A stretch of 64,000 nucleotides of DNA, taken from NCBI RefSeq assembly GCF_024710845.1, contig NZ_JANJTZ010000045.1, positions 1 through 64,000 of the forward strand, written 5' to 3'. This stretch comes from Mesorhizobium sp. GTDB taxonomy: Bacteria; Pseudomonadota; Alphaproteobacteria; Rhizobiales; Rhizobiaceae. Under the pieces are notes generated by a model, which worked only from the letters and a program-made list of their open reading frames with translations, searched no databases and had not been told where the DNA came from. The position numbers and the translations under genes were made by a program. Positions 26,671-36,007 of this stretch are shown in pieces; the first letter of the stretch is position 1; every line of letters begins with the position of its first letter.

Positions 26671-27562
26671 TCACATTCAGCCGGAAATTGGCGATACTAA
26701 ACTTGCCGACCTTTCGGCGCGCAAACTGACCGATCTTGTTGACAAACTCAAAGATGAGGGGTCGTCGGTTCCGACCGTGAGGCGCGTTATGGGCGCGCTG
26801 ACTCGCACCCTCCAGCACGCTGTCAGTCAGGATATGGTTGCCTCCAACATAGCGCGCGGCATCCGAGTGACAGGGAAGCGCGGGGAAGGCGTACAGAAGA
26901 TCGTGCCGCCGACCAAAGATGACTTAGCGGCAGTCCTCAGGTTCGCCGCATCGTTTGTTCCAGACGTTCCGCGTGGGTTTGGGGAGGCGGCTATTGCCAA
27001 ATTCCTGAAGCGTGCAGCCGAGAGCAACGACCTCGCTCTAAGGATCAGGTTTGCGGCTGCCACCGGATTGCGAGCATCTGAGCAATGGGCGTTAAGGTGG
27101 CGCCATATCGATCTAGATACCCGCGCAGTTCTTGTCGAAACACGCGTCGACGCGTTCGGAGATTTTGACACCACCAAATCAGAGGCAGGGAAGCGCACGA
27201 TACCACTGAGCAAGATCCTCAACGAGGAACTTGCTGCGCGTCGGAGTGCGACGAAGTTCAAGGGCGCCGACGATTTCGTGTTCCCCAGCGTCGAGGGCGG
27301 GTTCACGCGCCATACAATGTTCATCGCGCGCCGATGGAAGCCGCTCCTCGCCAAGGCGGAGGTAAAGGACTTTGGCTGGCACGCACTTCGCCATTTTGCA
27401 GTTTCGACCTGGATCGAGGCCGGCCTTCAGCCGAAGGCAGTACAAACCTTGGCCGGACATTCGACCTATTCCATCACTATGAATCGATACGGCCACATGT
27501 TTCCAAGCGATGACCATGCCGCCGCCATGGACAAAGTGGCGGCAGCGCTTTACGCCGATTGA
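26648..27562 (+). CDS. tyrosine recombinase/integrase (N-terminally short)
   Basis: A site-specific recombinase of 304 residues from the ATG at 26648. It starts inside the core-binding domain (ATQLRNHIQPEIGDTKLADL) and lacks the usual N-terminal arm-binding domain; the open frame extends 56 codons upstream but those residues have no integrase features and are antisense to the tail-like fragment. Catalytic residues are present: Arg in ATGLRASEQWALRW, His-x2-Arg in WHALRHFAVS, His in LAGHSTYS, and Tyr in MNRYGHMF. It is the likely integrase of the tRNA-Lys island, 81 bp from the right attachment repeat. Confidence 0.85.
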   Translation: MVATQLRNHIQPEIGDTKLADLSARKLTDLVDKLKDEGSSVPTVRRVMGALTRTLQHAVSQDMVASNIARGIRVTGKRGEGVQKIVPPTKDDLAAVLRFAASFVPDVPRGFGEAAIAKFLKRAAESNDLALRIRFAAATGLRASEQWALRWRHIDLDTRAVLVETRVDAFGDFDTTKSEAGKRTIPLSKILNEELAARRSATKFKGADDFVFPSVEGGFTRHTMFIARRWKPLLAKAEVKDFGWHALRHFAVSTWIEAGLQPKAVQTLAGHSTYSITMNRYGHMFPSDDHAAAMDKVAAALYAD

Positions 27563-27584
27563 CTGCTATTGCCGCGGCTTACAC

Positions 27585-27602
27585 GGCGCACAAATGGCGC
27601 AT
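27585..27602 (+). repeat. 18 bp end motif, right copy
   Basis: Identical to 22278-22295, located between the integrase stop and the right attachment repeat. Same interpretation: possible recombinase accessory site. Confidence 0.6.
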
Positions 27603-27643
27603 AGAGTCCTAAATAGACGCGATCATCAACATTCTTGCACAGT

Positions 27644-27688
27644 CTTTTAATCTGTAGGTCATGGGTTCGAGTCCCATCGCGCTCACCA
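27644..27688 (+). repeat. attachment site repeat, right copy (attR)
   Basis: A 45 bp copy of the tRNA-Lys 3' half, perfect match to 22125-22169. No intact 5' half accompanies it, so it is a displaced end and not a second tRNA gene. Chromosomal core sequence (ccdA) resumes after it. Confidence 0.95.
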
Positions 27689-27798
27689 ACACCCAGACTT
27701 CTAGATCCCCCCAGCGTCCCTTCGCCACGCCAAGGTGAATGGCGCGTGACGGTGGGGGCGGCTATATCGAGCGCGGATTTTGCATTCGAGGGCGCGGC

Positions 27799-28545
27799 GT
27801 GGCGATCGACATCGGTTATCTGAGCGCGGTGGGGGCGGGGGCCTTGTCGTTCCTGTCACCTTGCGTGCTGCCGCTGGTGCCACCCTATCTCTGCTACATG
27901 GCGGGCGTGTCGGTCGAGGAGTTCCGCAATCCCGACCAGACCGCGACCGCCACGACCAACCGCGCGGCGCTGCTCACCGCCTCGTTCGCCTTCGTGCTCG
28001 GCTTCTCGACCGTGTTCGTCGCGCTGGGCGCCGGCGCGTCCTCGGTTGGCCAGCTGCTGCGCACCTGGCAGCAGCCGCTGGCGATGGCGGCGGGGCTGGC
28101 CATCATCCTGATGGGATTGAATTTTCTCGGTGTCGTCAGAATTCCGTTCCTGTCGCGCGAGGCGCGCTTCCAGGCGGGCGGACAGCCGGCGAGCATGACG
28201 GCGGCCTATGTCATGGGACTGGCTTTCGCCTTCGGCTGGACTCCCTGCATCGGCCCGGTGCTCGGGCCGATCCTGACGCTGGCGGGAGGCCGCGAGACGG
28301 TCGCCGACGGCGCAGCGCTGCTTGCCGCCTATTCGGCGGGGCTCGGCATTCCGTTCATCGTCGCCGCGCTCTTCTCCGGCGCGTTCATGCGTTTTGCCGG
28401 GCGCTTCCGCGTGCATCTCGGCCGGGTCGAGAAGGTGATGGGCGCACTGCTGGTGATCGCCGGCGTGCTGTTCCTGACCGGCGGCATCCAGACCGCCTCC
28501 TACTGGCTGCTGGAGACCTTCCCCTGGCTCGGCAGGCTCGGCTGA
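27799..28545 (+). CDS. ccdA: cytochrome c biogenesis protein CcdA
   Basis: A 248-residue inner-membrane thiol transporter with six helices. It has the paired cysteine motifs FLSPCVLPLVPPYL near the N-terminus and WTPCIGPVLG in the middle, which pass electrons from cytoplasmic thioredoxin to periplasmic proteins for cytochrome c maturation or disulfide reduction. The GTG start at 27799 precedes the first membrane segment; an ATG at 27739 would add a non-conserved stretch. It overlaps the convergent EamA transporter gene by 46 bp at the 3' ends. Confidence 0.93.
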   Translation: MAIDIGYLSAVGAGALSFLSPCVLPLVPPYLCYMAGVSVEEFRNPDQTATATTNRAALLTASFAFVLGFSTVFVALGAGASSVGQLLRTWQQPLAMAAGLAIILMGLNFLGVVRIPFLSREARFQAGGQPASMTAAYVMGLAFAFGWTPCIGPVLGPILTLAGGRETVADGAALLAAYSAGLGIPFIVAALFSGAFMRFAGRFRVHLGRVEKVMGALLVIAGVLFLTGGIQTASYWLLETFPWLGRLG

Positions 28546-29459
28546 CGCGGAGCTTTTCCGGCGGGGAAGGTCGCAAGGATCACGCCGCCCATCACCAGTG
28601 CGATGCCCGCCGCGTGGAAGGGCTGGAACGTCTCGCCGAGGAAGACGACCGCCATCGTCACGGCGAAGGGCGGCATCAGATACATGAAGATGCCGGCAAG
28701 CGAGGGCCCGAGCGCGCGCACGCCGTACTGGAAACCTGAAAAGGCCAGCAGCGAAGCAAAGACCACGATGCCGGCGATCGAGGCCCAGTCGCTCGCCTGG
28801 TCGGGCATCGATCCGCCGAACATGAACTCGACCAGCGCCATGGGCGCCAGCATCAGGCTCGCGACCAGCGCCACGAGGCCGAAGAGGCCGAGATTCGACA
28901 CGCCGCGCAGATCGGGCGAGCGGTAGAGGATCGAATAGACTGCCCAGCAGAAGGCGGCCGCCACGAAGACCAGGTCGCCCCAGTGGAAATCGAGCCGCAC
29001 GAGCGCGAGAAGATCGCCCTTCAGCACGATCACCGCCACCCCGGCAAAGGCGATCGCGGATCCGATCGCCTCGCGCAGGCCGATGGCGCGGCCGAAGAAG
29101 GCGGCTTCGATCAGGATGATGAAGACCGACGAGCTGGTGTAGATCAGCGTGCCGTTGGTGGCGGTGGTGCTGGTGAGTGCGACATAGACGCCGGCGCCGC
29201 AGATCACCATGCCGAGCACCGACAGTGTCGCAATCAGCCCCGGCCGGACGGACAGCACTTTCCTCAAAGCACTCCGCTCGCGCAGCAGAAACGGCGCCAG
29301 GATCAGCGCCACCAGCGCCCAGCGCACGAACGCCAGCGTGAACGGCGCCACGTCGCCGATCACCGCGCGGCCAAAGATCAGGTTTGTCGAGAACAGAAGC
29401 GGCGTCGCCACCATCACGAGGACGGCGAGCGCGGTCGTTCCAGATGTCTCGTTGGCCAT
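28500..29459 (-). CDS. EamA/DMT superfamily transporter
   Basis: A 319-residue protein with ten predicted membrane helices arranged as two EamA repeats: residues 15-145 (ALVALILAPFLL, TLSVLGMVICGAGVYVAL) and 165-290 (GDLVFVAAAFCWAVYSILYR, GFQYGVRALGPSLAGIF). Such carriers export metabolites, amino acids or drugs; specificity unknown. Start chosen at the ATG giving MANETSGTTAL. Its 3' end overlaps the ccdA 3' end by 46 bp. Confidence 0.9.
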   Translation of the reverse strand: MANETSGTTALAVLVMVATPLLFSTNLIFGRAVIGDVAPFTLAFVRWALVALILAPFLLRERSALRKVLSVRPGLIATLSVLGMVICGAGVYVALTSTTATNGTLIYTSSSVFIILIEAAFFGRAIGLREAIGSAIAFAGVAVIVLKGDLLALVRLDFHWGDLVFVAAAFCWAVYSILYRSPDLRGVSNLGLFGLVALVASLMLAPMALVEFMFGGSMPDQASDWASIAGIVVFASLLAFSGFQYGVRALGPSLAGIFMYLMPPFAVTMAVVFLGETFQPFHAAGIALVMGGVILATFPAGKAPRQPSLPSQGKVSSSQ

Positions 29460-29554
29460 TCGTTCGCCAGCTCCGCTCGCCTCGCATTGGAGCGGGCGTC
29501 GCCCGGTGATACAGATGCGCCGAATCCCGATCAACACGCACCGCGGATGCTTGC

Positions 29555-30913
29555 ATGAGCCAGAGAAGCTGCCTGACGATCATCCTCGCCGCCGGCGAGG
29601 GCACGCGCATGAAGAGCGCGATGCCGAAAGTGCTGCACGAGATCGCCGGCCTGCCGATGGTCGCGCATGTGGCCAAGGCGGCGATCGCGGCGGGCGGCTC
29701 GGATGTCGCCATCGTCGTAGGCAGCGGCGGAGACGCGGTGCGCAAGGCGGTCACGCCGTTTGCGCCGGCGGCCGAAACCTTTGACCAGATCGAGCGCCTC
29801 GGAACCGCGCATGCGGTTCTGGCCGCCCGTGCAGCCATCGCGCGCGGCTATGACGATGTCCTGGTGATGTTCGGCGATACGCCACTGATCATACCGGCGC
29901 CGCTCGCAGCCGCTCGCAGGCTGGTGGCCGATGGCAACGCGGTCGCGGTGATCGGCTTCCGCACCGATGCGCCTTCTGGCTACGGACGCCTGATCGAGAC
30001 GGATGGCCGACTGGTCGCGATCCGCGAGGACAAGGACTGCTCGCCAGAGGAAAGGAAGATCACCTTCTGCAATGGCGGGCTGATGGCGATTGACGGACGC
30101 CACGCGCTCGCACTACTTGACGCCGTCGGCAATGCCAACGCCAAGGGCGAGTATTATCTGACGGACATCGTCGAGATCGCCAATGCGCGGGGCCTGGCCG
30201 TCAGCGCCACCGAGGCCGACTACGAGAACGTGCTTGGCATCAACAACCGCGCCGAACTGGCAGAAGCCGAAGCCATCTGGCAGAAGCGCGCACGGCGCGC
30301 GGCGATGCTCTCCGGCGTGACGATGATCGCTCCCGAGACTGTGTTCCTGTCGCATGACACCGAGATCGGCGCCGATACGATCGTCGAGCCCAACGTGGTT
30401 TTCGGACCCGGCGCCAGGATCGCGTCGGGCGTCACCATCCATGCGTTTTCGCATATCGAGGGCGCAACGGTCGCGACCGGCGCCAGTGCAGGGCCGTTCG
30501 CCCGCCTGCGGCCGGGCGCCGACCTGCAAGAGAAGGCCAAGGTCGGCAATTTCTGCGAGGTGAAGAAGGCCGTGATCGGCCCCGGCGCCAAGGTCAACCA
30601 CCTGACCTATATCGGCGACGCGACGATCGGGGCCGGCGCCAACATCGGCGCAGGCACGATCACCTGCAACTATGACGGCTACAACAAGCATCTGACTCAG
30701 ATCGGCGCCGGCGCCTTCATCGGCTCCAACTCGGCGCTGGTCGCGCCGGTCTCGATCGGCAAGGACGCCTATGTCGCCTCCGGCAGCGTCATCACCGAGA
30801 ACGTGCCCGACGACGGCCTCGCCTTCGGCCGCGCGCGGCAGGAGACGAAAGCCGGCCGGGCAAAGGCGCTGCGCGAACGATACGCTGCGATCAAAAGCAA
30901 GGCGCACGAGTAA
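29555..30913 (+). CDS. glmU: bifunctional UDP-N-acetylglucosamine pyrophosphorylase / glucosamine-1-phosphate acetyltransferase
   Basis: A 452-residue enzyme for the last two steps of UDP-GlcNAc synthesis, needed for peptidoglycan and lipopolysaccharide. The N-terminal nucleotidyltransferase has [20 protein letters not shown] (the Arg/Lys nucleotide motif), and the C-terminal half is the left-handed beta-helix acetyltransferase with hexapeptide repeats ([20 protein letters not shown]). Length matches the family. The glmS gene, making the upstream precursor, lies 152 bp downstream on the same strand. Confidence 0.98.
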   Translation: MSQRSCLTIILAAGEGTRMKSAMPKVLHEIAGLPMVAHVAKAAIAAGGSDVAIVVGSGGDAVRKAVTPFAPAAETFDQIERLGTAHAVLAARAAIARGYDDVLVMFGDTPLIIPAPLAAARRLVADGNAVAVIGFRTDAPSGYGRLIETDGRLVAIREDKDCSPEERKITFCNGGLMAIDGRHALALLDAVGNANAKGEYYLTDIVEIANARGLAVSATEADYENVLGINNRAELAEAEAIWQKRARRAAMLSGVTMIAPETVFLSHDTEIGADTIVEPNVVFGPGARIASGVTIHAFSHIEGATVATGASAGPFARLRPGADLQEKAKVGNFCEVKKAVIGPGAKVNHLTYIGDATIGAGANIGAGTITCNYDGYNKHLTQIGAGAFIGSNSALVAPVSIGKDAYVASGSVITENVPDDGLAFGRARQETKAGRAKALRERYAAIKSKAHE

Positions 30914-31065
30914 GACTTCCTGAAAACTATCGTGTCATTCTGGGACCATGGCAGTGGCTGTCCGCTGCAATGGATTGAAACCAAGTTTGACTTCCGGCCG
31001 GGCCGTGCGCTGCCTACATGAGCGACGCATCGACGAATTCCGGGCGAATCGAGGGGTAGGTCTGC

Positions 31066-32889
31066 ATGTGCGGTATCGTGGGCATCGTCGGCAGCACGCC
31101 TGTCGCGCCGTTGATCGTGGAAGCGCTCAAGCGGCTCGAGTATCGCGGCTATGATTCCGCGGGCGTCGCTACCGTCGAGCATGGCAGGCTCGAGCGCCGC
31201 CGTGCCGAAGGCAAGCTGGTCAATCTCGAGCGCAAACTGAAAGCCGAGCCGCTCGACGGCTTGATCGGCATCGGCCACACCCGCTGGGCGACCCACGGCG
31301 TGCCGAACGAGATCAATGCGCATCCGCATTTCTCGAAGGATGTGGCGATTGTCCACAACGGCATCATCGAGAACTTCGCCGAGCTCAAGGCCGAGCTGCA
31401 GAAGGACGGCTATGAGTTCACCTCGCAAACCGACACCGAGGTCGTCGCGCACCTGGTTTCCCGCGAGCTTTCGCGTGGCAGGACGCCCGAGGAGGCGGCG
31501 TTCAATGCCCTCAAGCGGCTGGAAGGCGCCTTTGCGCTCGCCATCATGTTCCGCGGCGACGAAGACCTGATCGTCGGCGCCCGCAACGGACCGCCGCTGG
31601 CCGTCGGCCACGGCGACGGCGAAATGTACCTCGGCTCGGACGCGATCGCGCTCGCGCCCTTCACCAATTCGATTACCTATCTCGAGGACGGCGACTGGGT
31701 GGCGGTGCGCCGCGACGGGATGCAGATCCACGACATGACGGGTGCCGCGGTTGAGCGCAAGCGCACCCAGTCGGCCGGCACGTCCTTCCTTGTCGACAAG
31801 GGCAATTTCCACCACTTCATGCAGAAGGAGATCCACGAGCAGCCGGAGGTCATCTCCCATACGCTCGGGAACTATCTCGACTTCACGACAGGCACGGCGA
31901 AGGCCATCGAGCTGCCGTTCGACTTCGCCAAGATCGACCGTCTGTCGATCTCGGCCTGCGGCACGGCCTATCTGGCGGGGCTGATCGGCAAATACTGGTT
32001 CGAGCGCCTGGCGCGGCTTCCGGTCGACATCGACGTCGCGTCCGAGTTCCGCTACCGCGAGATGCCGATCTCGCCCGACAGCGCGGCGCTGTTCATCTCG
32101 CAATCGGGCGAGACGGCGGATACGCTCGCCTCCCTGCGCTATTGCCGCAAGGCCGGCGTGCCGATCACCGCGATCGTCAACGTCCGCGAATCGACCATCG
32201 CGCGCGAATCCGATGCGATCTTTCCGACGCTGGCAGGACCGGAGATCGGCGTCGCTTCGACAAAGGCCTTCACCTGCCAGCTCGCCGTGCTCGCCTCGCT
32301 CGCCGTGCGGGCGGCAAGGGCGCGCGGCCATATCAATGCCGCGCGCGAACATGTCCTGGTGCGCCAATTGTCCGAGACGCCGCGCTTTGCCACCCAGGTA
32401 CTGAAGCTCGCCGACCAGATCGAGAAGGTCGCGCGCCATCTGTCCAAGGTGAAAAACGTGCTCTATCTGGGTCGCGACACCAACTATCCGCTGGCGATGG
32501 AAGGGGCATTGAAGCTGAAGGAAATCAGCTACATCCACGCGGAAGGTTATGCGGCGGGCGAACTGAAGCACGGCCCGATCGCGCTGATCGACGAGAAGAT
32601 GCCTGTGATCGTCATCGCGCCGCACGACCGTATCTTCGAGAAGACGGTGTCGAACATGCAGGAGGTCGCGGCGCGCGGTGGGAGGATCATCCTCATCACC
32701 GATCAGAAGGGTGCGTCGCTGACCAGCCTGAAGACGATGGAGACGATCATCCTGCCCGACGTGCCGGAGATCATCACGCCGATCATCTACGCGTTGCCGG
32801 TCCAGATGCTCGCCTACTACACGGCCGTGTTCATGGGCACGGACGTCGACCAGCCGCGCAACCTGGCCAAATCGGTCACGGTGGAGTGA
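31066..32889 (+). CDS. glmS: glutamine-fructose-6-phosphate aminotransferase
   Basis: A 607-residue enzyme that makes glucosamine-6-phosphate from fructose-6-phosphate and glutamine, the first committed step of amino-sugar synthesis. Cys1 after Met removal starts the glutaminase domain (MCGIVGIVGSTPVAPLIVEA), and two SIS sugar-isomerase domains follow, with CGTAYLAGLIGKYW and SQSGETADTLASLRYC. The C-terminus ends AKSVTVE as usual. GAGGGG precedes the ATG. No glmS-type ribozyme is expected or seen upstream. Confidence 0.98.
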   Translation: MCGIVGIVGSTPVAPLIVEALKRLEYRGYDSAGVATVEHGRLERRRAEGKLVNLERKLKAEPLDGLIGIGHTRWATHGVPNEINAHPHFSKDVAIVHNGIIENFAELKAELQKDGYEFTSQTDTEVVAHLVSRELSRGRTPEEAAFNALKRLEGAFALAIMFRGDEDLIVGARNGPPLAVGHGDGEMYLGSDAIALAPFTNSITYLEDGDWVAVRRDGMQIHDMTGAAVERKRTQSAGTSFLVDKGNFHHFMQKEIHEQPEVISHTLGNYLDFTTGTAKAIELPFDFAKIDRLSISACGTAYLAGLIGKYWFERLARLPVDIDVASEFRYREMPISPDSAALFISQSGETADTLASLRYCRKAGVPITAIVNVRESTIARESDAIFPTLAGPEIGVASTKAFTCQLAVLASLAVRAARARGHINAAREHVLVRQLSETPRFATQVLKLADQIEKVARHLSKVKNVLYLGRDTNYPLAMEGALKLKEISYIHAEGYAAGELKHGPIALIDEKMPVIVIAPHDRIFEKTVSNMQEVAARGGRIILITDQKGASLTSLKTMETIILPDVPEIITPIIYALPVQMLAYYTAVFMGTDVDQPRNLAKSVTVE

Positions 32890-32910
32890 CCGCTATCAGC
32901 GGTTCATTTT
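32889..32910 (+). terminator. terminator after glmS
   Basis: A short hairpin, ACCGCT-ATC-AGCGGT, overlapping the last base of the glmS stop codon, then TCATTTT. Weak but positioned as expected. Confidence 0.45.
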
Positions 32911-32964
32911 CCTGCCGCAGTGCAATATGAAGGAGGCGATGCGCGCCTCTTTCCGGGTCGACCG

Positions 32965-33627
32965 ATGACACGTCTGCGGAACTATTTCCTTGCCGGGCTG
33001 ATCGTCTGCGCGCCGCTGGCGATCACCGCTTACCTCGTCTGGTCGTTCATCCAATGGGTCGACGGCTGGGTGAAGCCGTATATTCCCACCATCTACAATC
33101 CCGACAACTACCTGCCATTCGCGGTGCCGGGCTTCGGCCTCATCGTCGCGCTCCTGATGATCACGCTGGTCGGCTTTCTGGCCGCCAACTTCATCGGCCG
33201 CTCGATCGTCCATAGCGGCGAGCGGATGGTCGGGCGCATTCCACTGGTCACCAATCTCTATGGCGGCCTGAAGAAGATCTTCTCCACGGTGCTGGCCAAC
33301 CGGTCCGACCTGTTCAGCCGCGTCGGCCTGATCGAATGGCCGCGCAAGGGTCTGTGGTCGATCGTGCTCGTTCCGCGCCAGCAGGAGACCGAGATCAACA
33401 AGGTGCTGGAGGACAAGGTCGGGCGGACGATCGCAGTGTTCCGGCCAATCTCGCCCAACGTCACCACAGGCTACATCATGTATGTCGCCGAAGAGGACGT
33501 GATCCCGCTGAAGATGTCGATCGAGGAGGCGGCCCGCTTCCTGATCTCGGCCGGACTGGTGGCGCCCGACGAGGACGTCGCGCTGGCTGCGGATTCCGCC
33601 CCGAGGAAGTCGAAGCCGGAGGCGTAG
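32965..33627 (+). CDS. DUF502 family membrane protein
   Basis: A 220-residue protein beginning MTRLRNYFLAGLIVCAPLAI with two membrane helices separated by a short loop (residues 8-30, 54-75), then a cytoplasmic domain with VTNLYGGLKKIFSTVL and LIEWPRKGLWSIVLVP. These are the conserved DUF502 blocks, also found in plant LCV-like proteins. Function unknown. It follows glmS after 75 bp. A palindromic repeat lies downstream, between it and recG. Confidence 0.9.
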   Translation: MTRLRNYFLAGLIVCAPLAITAYLVWSFIQWVDGWVKPYIPTIYNPDNYLPFAVPGFGLIVALLMITLVGFLAANFIGRSIVHSGERMVGRIPLVTNLYGGLKKIFSTVLANRSDLFSRVGLIEWPRKGLWSIVLVPRQQETEINKVLEDKVGRTIAVFRPISPNVTTGYIMYVAEEDVIPLKMSIEEAARFLISAGLVAPDEDVALAADSAPRKSKPEA

Positions 33628-33691
33628 GCTCCAAATTCGCTGACTGTCAGCAAAAGATGGCGCTCGTTCGAGACGAGCGTCCCACGCAGGG

Positions 33692-33795
33692 CGTCATCCT
33701 CGGGCTTGTCCCGAGGATCTACCGACATGAACTTGTTATCTTATTCGAAACTCACACAACGACGGCAGATCCTCGGGACAAGCCCGAGGATGACG
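33692..33795. repeat. 29 bp inverted repeat pair (REP-like element)
   Basis: Positions 33692-33720 and 33767-33795 are perfect reverse complements, separated by 46 bp. Each arm is itself nearly palindromic (TCCTCGGG-CTTGT-CCCGAGGA). This layout, in an intergenic gap between DUF502 and recG, is typical of mobile palindromic units that recur many times in rhizobial genomes, with possible roles in RNA structure or DNA topology. It may also act as terminator for the two convergent genes. Confidence 0.85.
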
Positions 33796-33808
33796 ACGCT
33801 GGAGATGT

Positions 33809-35917
33809 TCACCCAGCCCGGAGTAACCTAACCGCCTCGTCGCGGCCGAACAGGTAGAGCAGGATGCGCACCGCTTCGCCGCGCGGCGAGACGAGGTCGG
33901 GGTCGCGCGACAGGAGCAGGCGCGCGTCGTCGCGGGCGATCTCGAGCAGGTCGGCGTGGAATTCGATTCGGGCGACCTGGAAGCCCGGCGTGCCGGACTG
34001 TTTCGTCCCCAACAGGTCGCCTTCGCCGCGCAGTTTCAGGTCCTCCTCGGAGATGAAGAAGCCGTCCTCGCTCTCGCGCAGCACCGACAGCCGCTTGTGC
34101 GCCGTCTCGCCGAGTGGCGCCTTGTAGAGCAGTACGCAGGTCGACGGTTTGTCGGAGCGGCCGACGCGGCCGCGCAGTTGGTGCAGCTGCGCGAGGCCGA
34201 AGCGCTCGGCATGTTCGATGACGATGATCGTCGCGTCGGGCACGTCGACGCCGACCTCGATGACGGTGGTGGCGACCAGCACGCGCGTCTCGCCCGCCTT
34301 GAAGGCGCGCATCGCCTCGTCCTTCTCCGCGCCCTTCATGCGGCCGTGCACCAGGCCGACGCGGTGGCCGAAGACAGGCTTCAGCGAGGCGTGCCGGTCC
34401 TCCGCGGAGGTGACCTTGATCTCGTCGGACTCCTCGACCAGCGGGCAGATCCAGTAGATCTTCTGGCCTTCCGCGACCGCCGCTTCCATCCGCCCGACCA
34501 GGTCGTCCAGCCGGTCGAGCGGCACGGTGACGGTGTTGATCGGCCGCCGGCCCGCGGGCTTCTCGGTCAACCGAGAAACCTCCATATCGCCGAAGGCGGT
34601 CAGCACCAGCGTGCGCGGGATGGGCGTCGCCGTCATCACCAGCATGTCCGGCGCCTTGCCCTTGGCGGTGATGGCGAGGCGCTGATGCACGCCGAAACGA
34701 TGCTGCTCGTCGACGATGGCGAGACCCAGGTCGTGATATTCCACGCCCTCCTGGAACAGCGCATGGGTGCCAACGACGATATGGATCGATCCGTCGGCAA
34801 GCCCCGCCAAAACCTCGGTCCGCTCGCGGCCCTTCTCGCGGCCGGTCAAAACGGCTGCCTTCAGCCCGGCCTTTGCAGCAAGCGGCGCGATGGTCGCCAG
34901 ATGCTGCCGCGCGAGGATTTCGGTCGGCGCCATGAGGGCGGACTGCGCGCCGGCCTCGGCCGCGCGCGCCATGGCGAGCAGCGCCACCACCGTCTTGCCC
35001 GAGCCGACATCGCCCTGCAGAAGCCGCAGCATCCGCTCCGGCTTCTCCATGTCGGCGTGGATCTCGGCGAGAGCGGCTTCTTGCGAACCCGTGAGCGAAT
35101 AGGGCAGGGCGCCCTTGATCGCCTGCTCCAGGCGCCCGTCGCCGACGAGCGGCCGGCCGGAAAGGCGCAGCGTCCGCGCGCGCACCAGCGCCAGCGACAC
35201 CTGGCCGGCCAGCAATTCGTCATAGGCGAGCCGGCGCCAGGCGGCGTTTTCCGGCGAGACGTCGGTCGGATCGGCCGGGTTGTGGATCCGCGCCAGCGCC
35301 TCGGCGAAGGACCGGAACGTGTGCGCCTTCATCACGCTTGCGTCCTGCCATTCCGGCAGGGCCGGCAGCCTCGCGAGCGCCTGGCCGACCGCCTTGCGCA
35401 GCGTGCGCCCGGACAGGCCCGCCGTCAGCGGATAGACCGGCTCGACCAGCGGCAGGTCGTCGCTTTCGCCGAGAAGGGCGATATGGTCGGGATGCACCAT
35501 GGTCGGGCGGCCGTTGAACCACTCCATGCGGCCGGAGATGACGACCGTCTCGCCCACCGGCAGCTGTTTTTCCAGCCATTCGCGATGGCCGCGGAAGAAG
35601 GTCAGGCCGATCTCGCCGGTCTCGTCATGGGCGAACACGCGGTAGGGCACCGAGCGGTTGCCGCGCGGCGGCGGCTGGTGGCGGTCGACGCGCACCTCCA
35701 GCGTCACGATCGCGCCCTCAGGCGACAGCGCGATGCCCGGCCGGTTGCGCCGGTCGATCACCGAATGCGGCAAAGTGAACAGGAGGTCGCCGATCCGCGC
35801 GCCGCGCCCTGTCACGTCCGCCGGCACGACATTGTCGATCAATCGCGCGGTGCGCTCGCCCACGCCGTCGAGCGAGGTGATCGGCGCGAACAGCGGGTCG
35901 AGGAGGGACGGGCGCAT
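33809..35917 (-). CDS. recG: ATP-dependent DNA helicase RecG
   Basis: A 702-residue helicase that remodels stalled replication forks and Holliday junctions. The wedge domain is in residues 60-200, followed by the helicase core with Walker A GDVGSGKTVVALL, motif II DEQHRFGVHQR and motif VI QLRGRVGRSDK, and the C-terminal TRG-type hairpin region. Starts possible at 35917 or 35929; the one giving MRPSLLDPLFAP is preferred as it matches the family opening. Divergent from sdhE. Confidence 0.97.
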   Translation of the reverse strand: MRPSLLDPLFAPITSLDGVGERTARLIDNVVPADVTGRGARIGDLLFTLPHSVIDRRNRPGIALSPEGAIVTLEVRVDRHQPPPRGNRSVPYRVFAHDETGEIGLTFFRGHREWLEKQLPVGETVVISGRMEWFNGRPTMVHPDHIALLGESDDLPLVEPVYPLTAGLSGRTLRKAVGQALARLPALPEWQDASVMKAHTFRSFAEALARIHNPADPTDVSPENAAWRRLAYDELLAGQVSLALVRARTLRLSGRPLVGDGRLEQAIKGALPYSLTGSQEAALAEIHADMEKPERMLRLLQGDVGSGKTVVALLAMARAAEAGAQSALMAPTEILARQHLATIAPLAAKAGLKAAVLTGREKGRERTEVLAGLADGSIHIVVGTHALFQEGVEYHDLGLAIVDEQHRFGVHQRLAITAKGKAPDMLVMTATPIPRTLVLTAFGDMEVSRLTEKPAGRRPINTVTVPLDRLDDLVGRMEAAVAEGQKIYWICPLVEESDEIKVTSAEDRHASLKPVFGHRVGLVHGRMKGAEKDEAMRAFKAGETRVLVATTVIEVGVDVPDATIIVIEHAERFGLAQLHQLRGRVGRSDKPSTCVLLYKAPLGETAHKRLSVLRESEDGFFISEEDLKLRGEGDLLGTKQSGTPGFQVARIEFHADLLEIARDDARLLLSRDPDLVSPRGEAVRILLYLFGRDEAVRLLRAG

Positions 35918-36007
35918 CGCGCGAACCATAGCTGCCAAGTTTCGGCGTGCAAGGCTGACATCGGCGCATCCCCGCGCTATATGCGCCGTCTCTGAAGGAT
36001 TTTCCCC

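Larger units (their letters stand above)
22170..27688. mobile_element. 5.5 kb genomic island integrated at tRNA-Lys
   Basis: The segment between the two tRNA-Lys 3'-end copies carries its own tyrosine integrase next to the right end, has lower GC and many unshared small genes, and contains phage tail-like debris. Contents in order: a small membrane protein, a small unknown protein, a secreted M23-type peptidase with two small downstream genes, a convergent second M23-like protein, a SAM-dependent methyltransferase, a phage tail-like fragment and the integrase. No replication or transfer genes were found, so it is a reduced element, either a satellite or a deletion derivative of a prophage. 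Confidence 0.9.

Noticed and set aside
22094-27688. Second tRNA-Lys gene at the right attachment repeat
   Set aside because: Only the 3' half is present at 27644-27688; no acceptor 5' strand or D-arm.
30914-31065. glmS-type ribozyme or other riboswitch before glmS
   Set aside because: The 152 bp gap shows no glmS ribozyme core; such ribozymes are typical of Firmicutes.
33692-33795. CRISPR array
   Set aside because: Only two copies, inverted relative to each other and with a single spacer; no cas genes.
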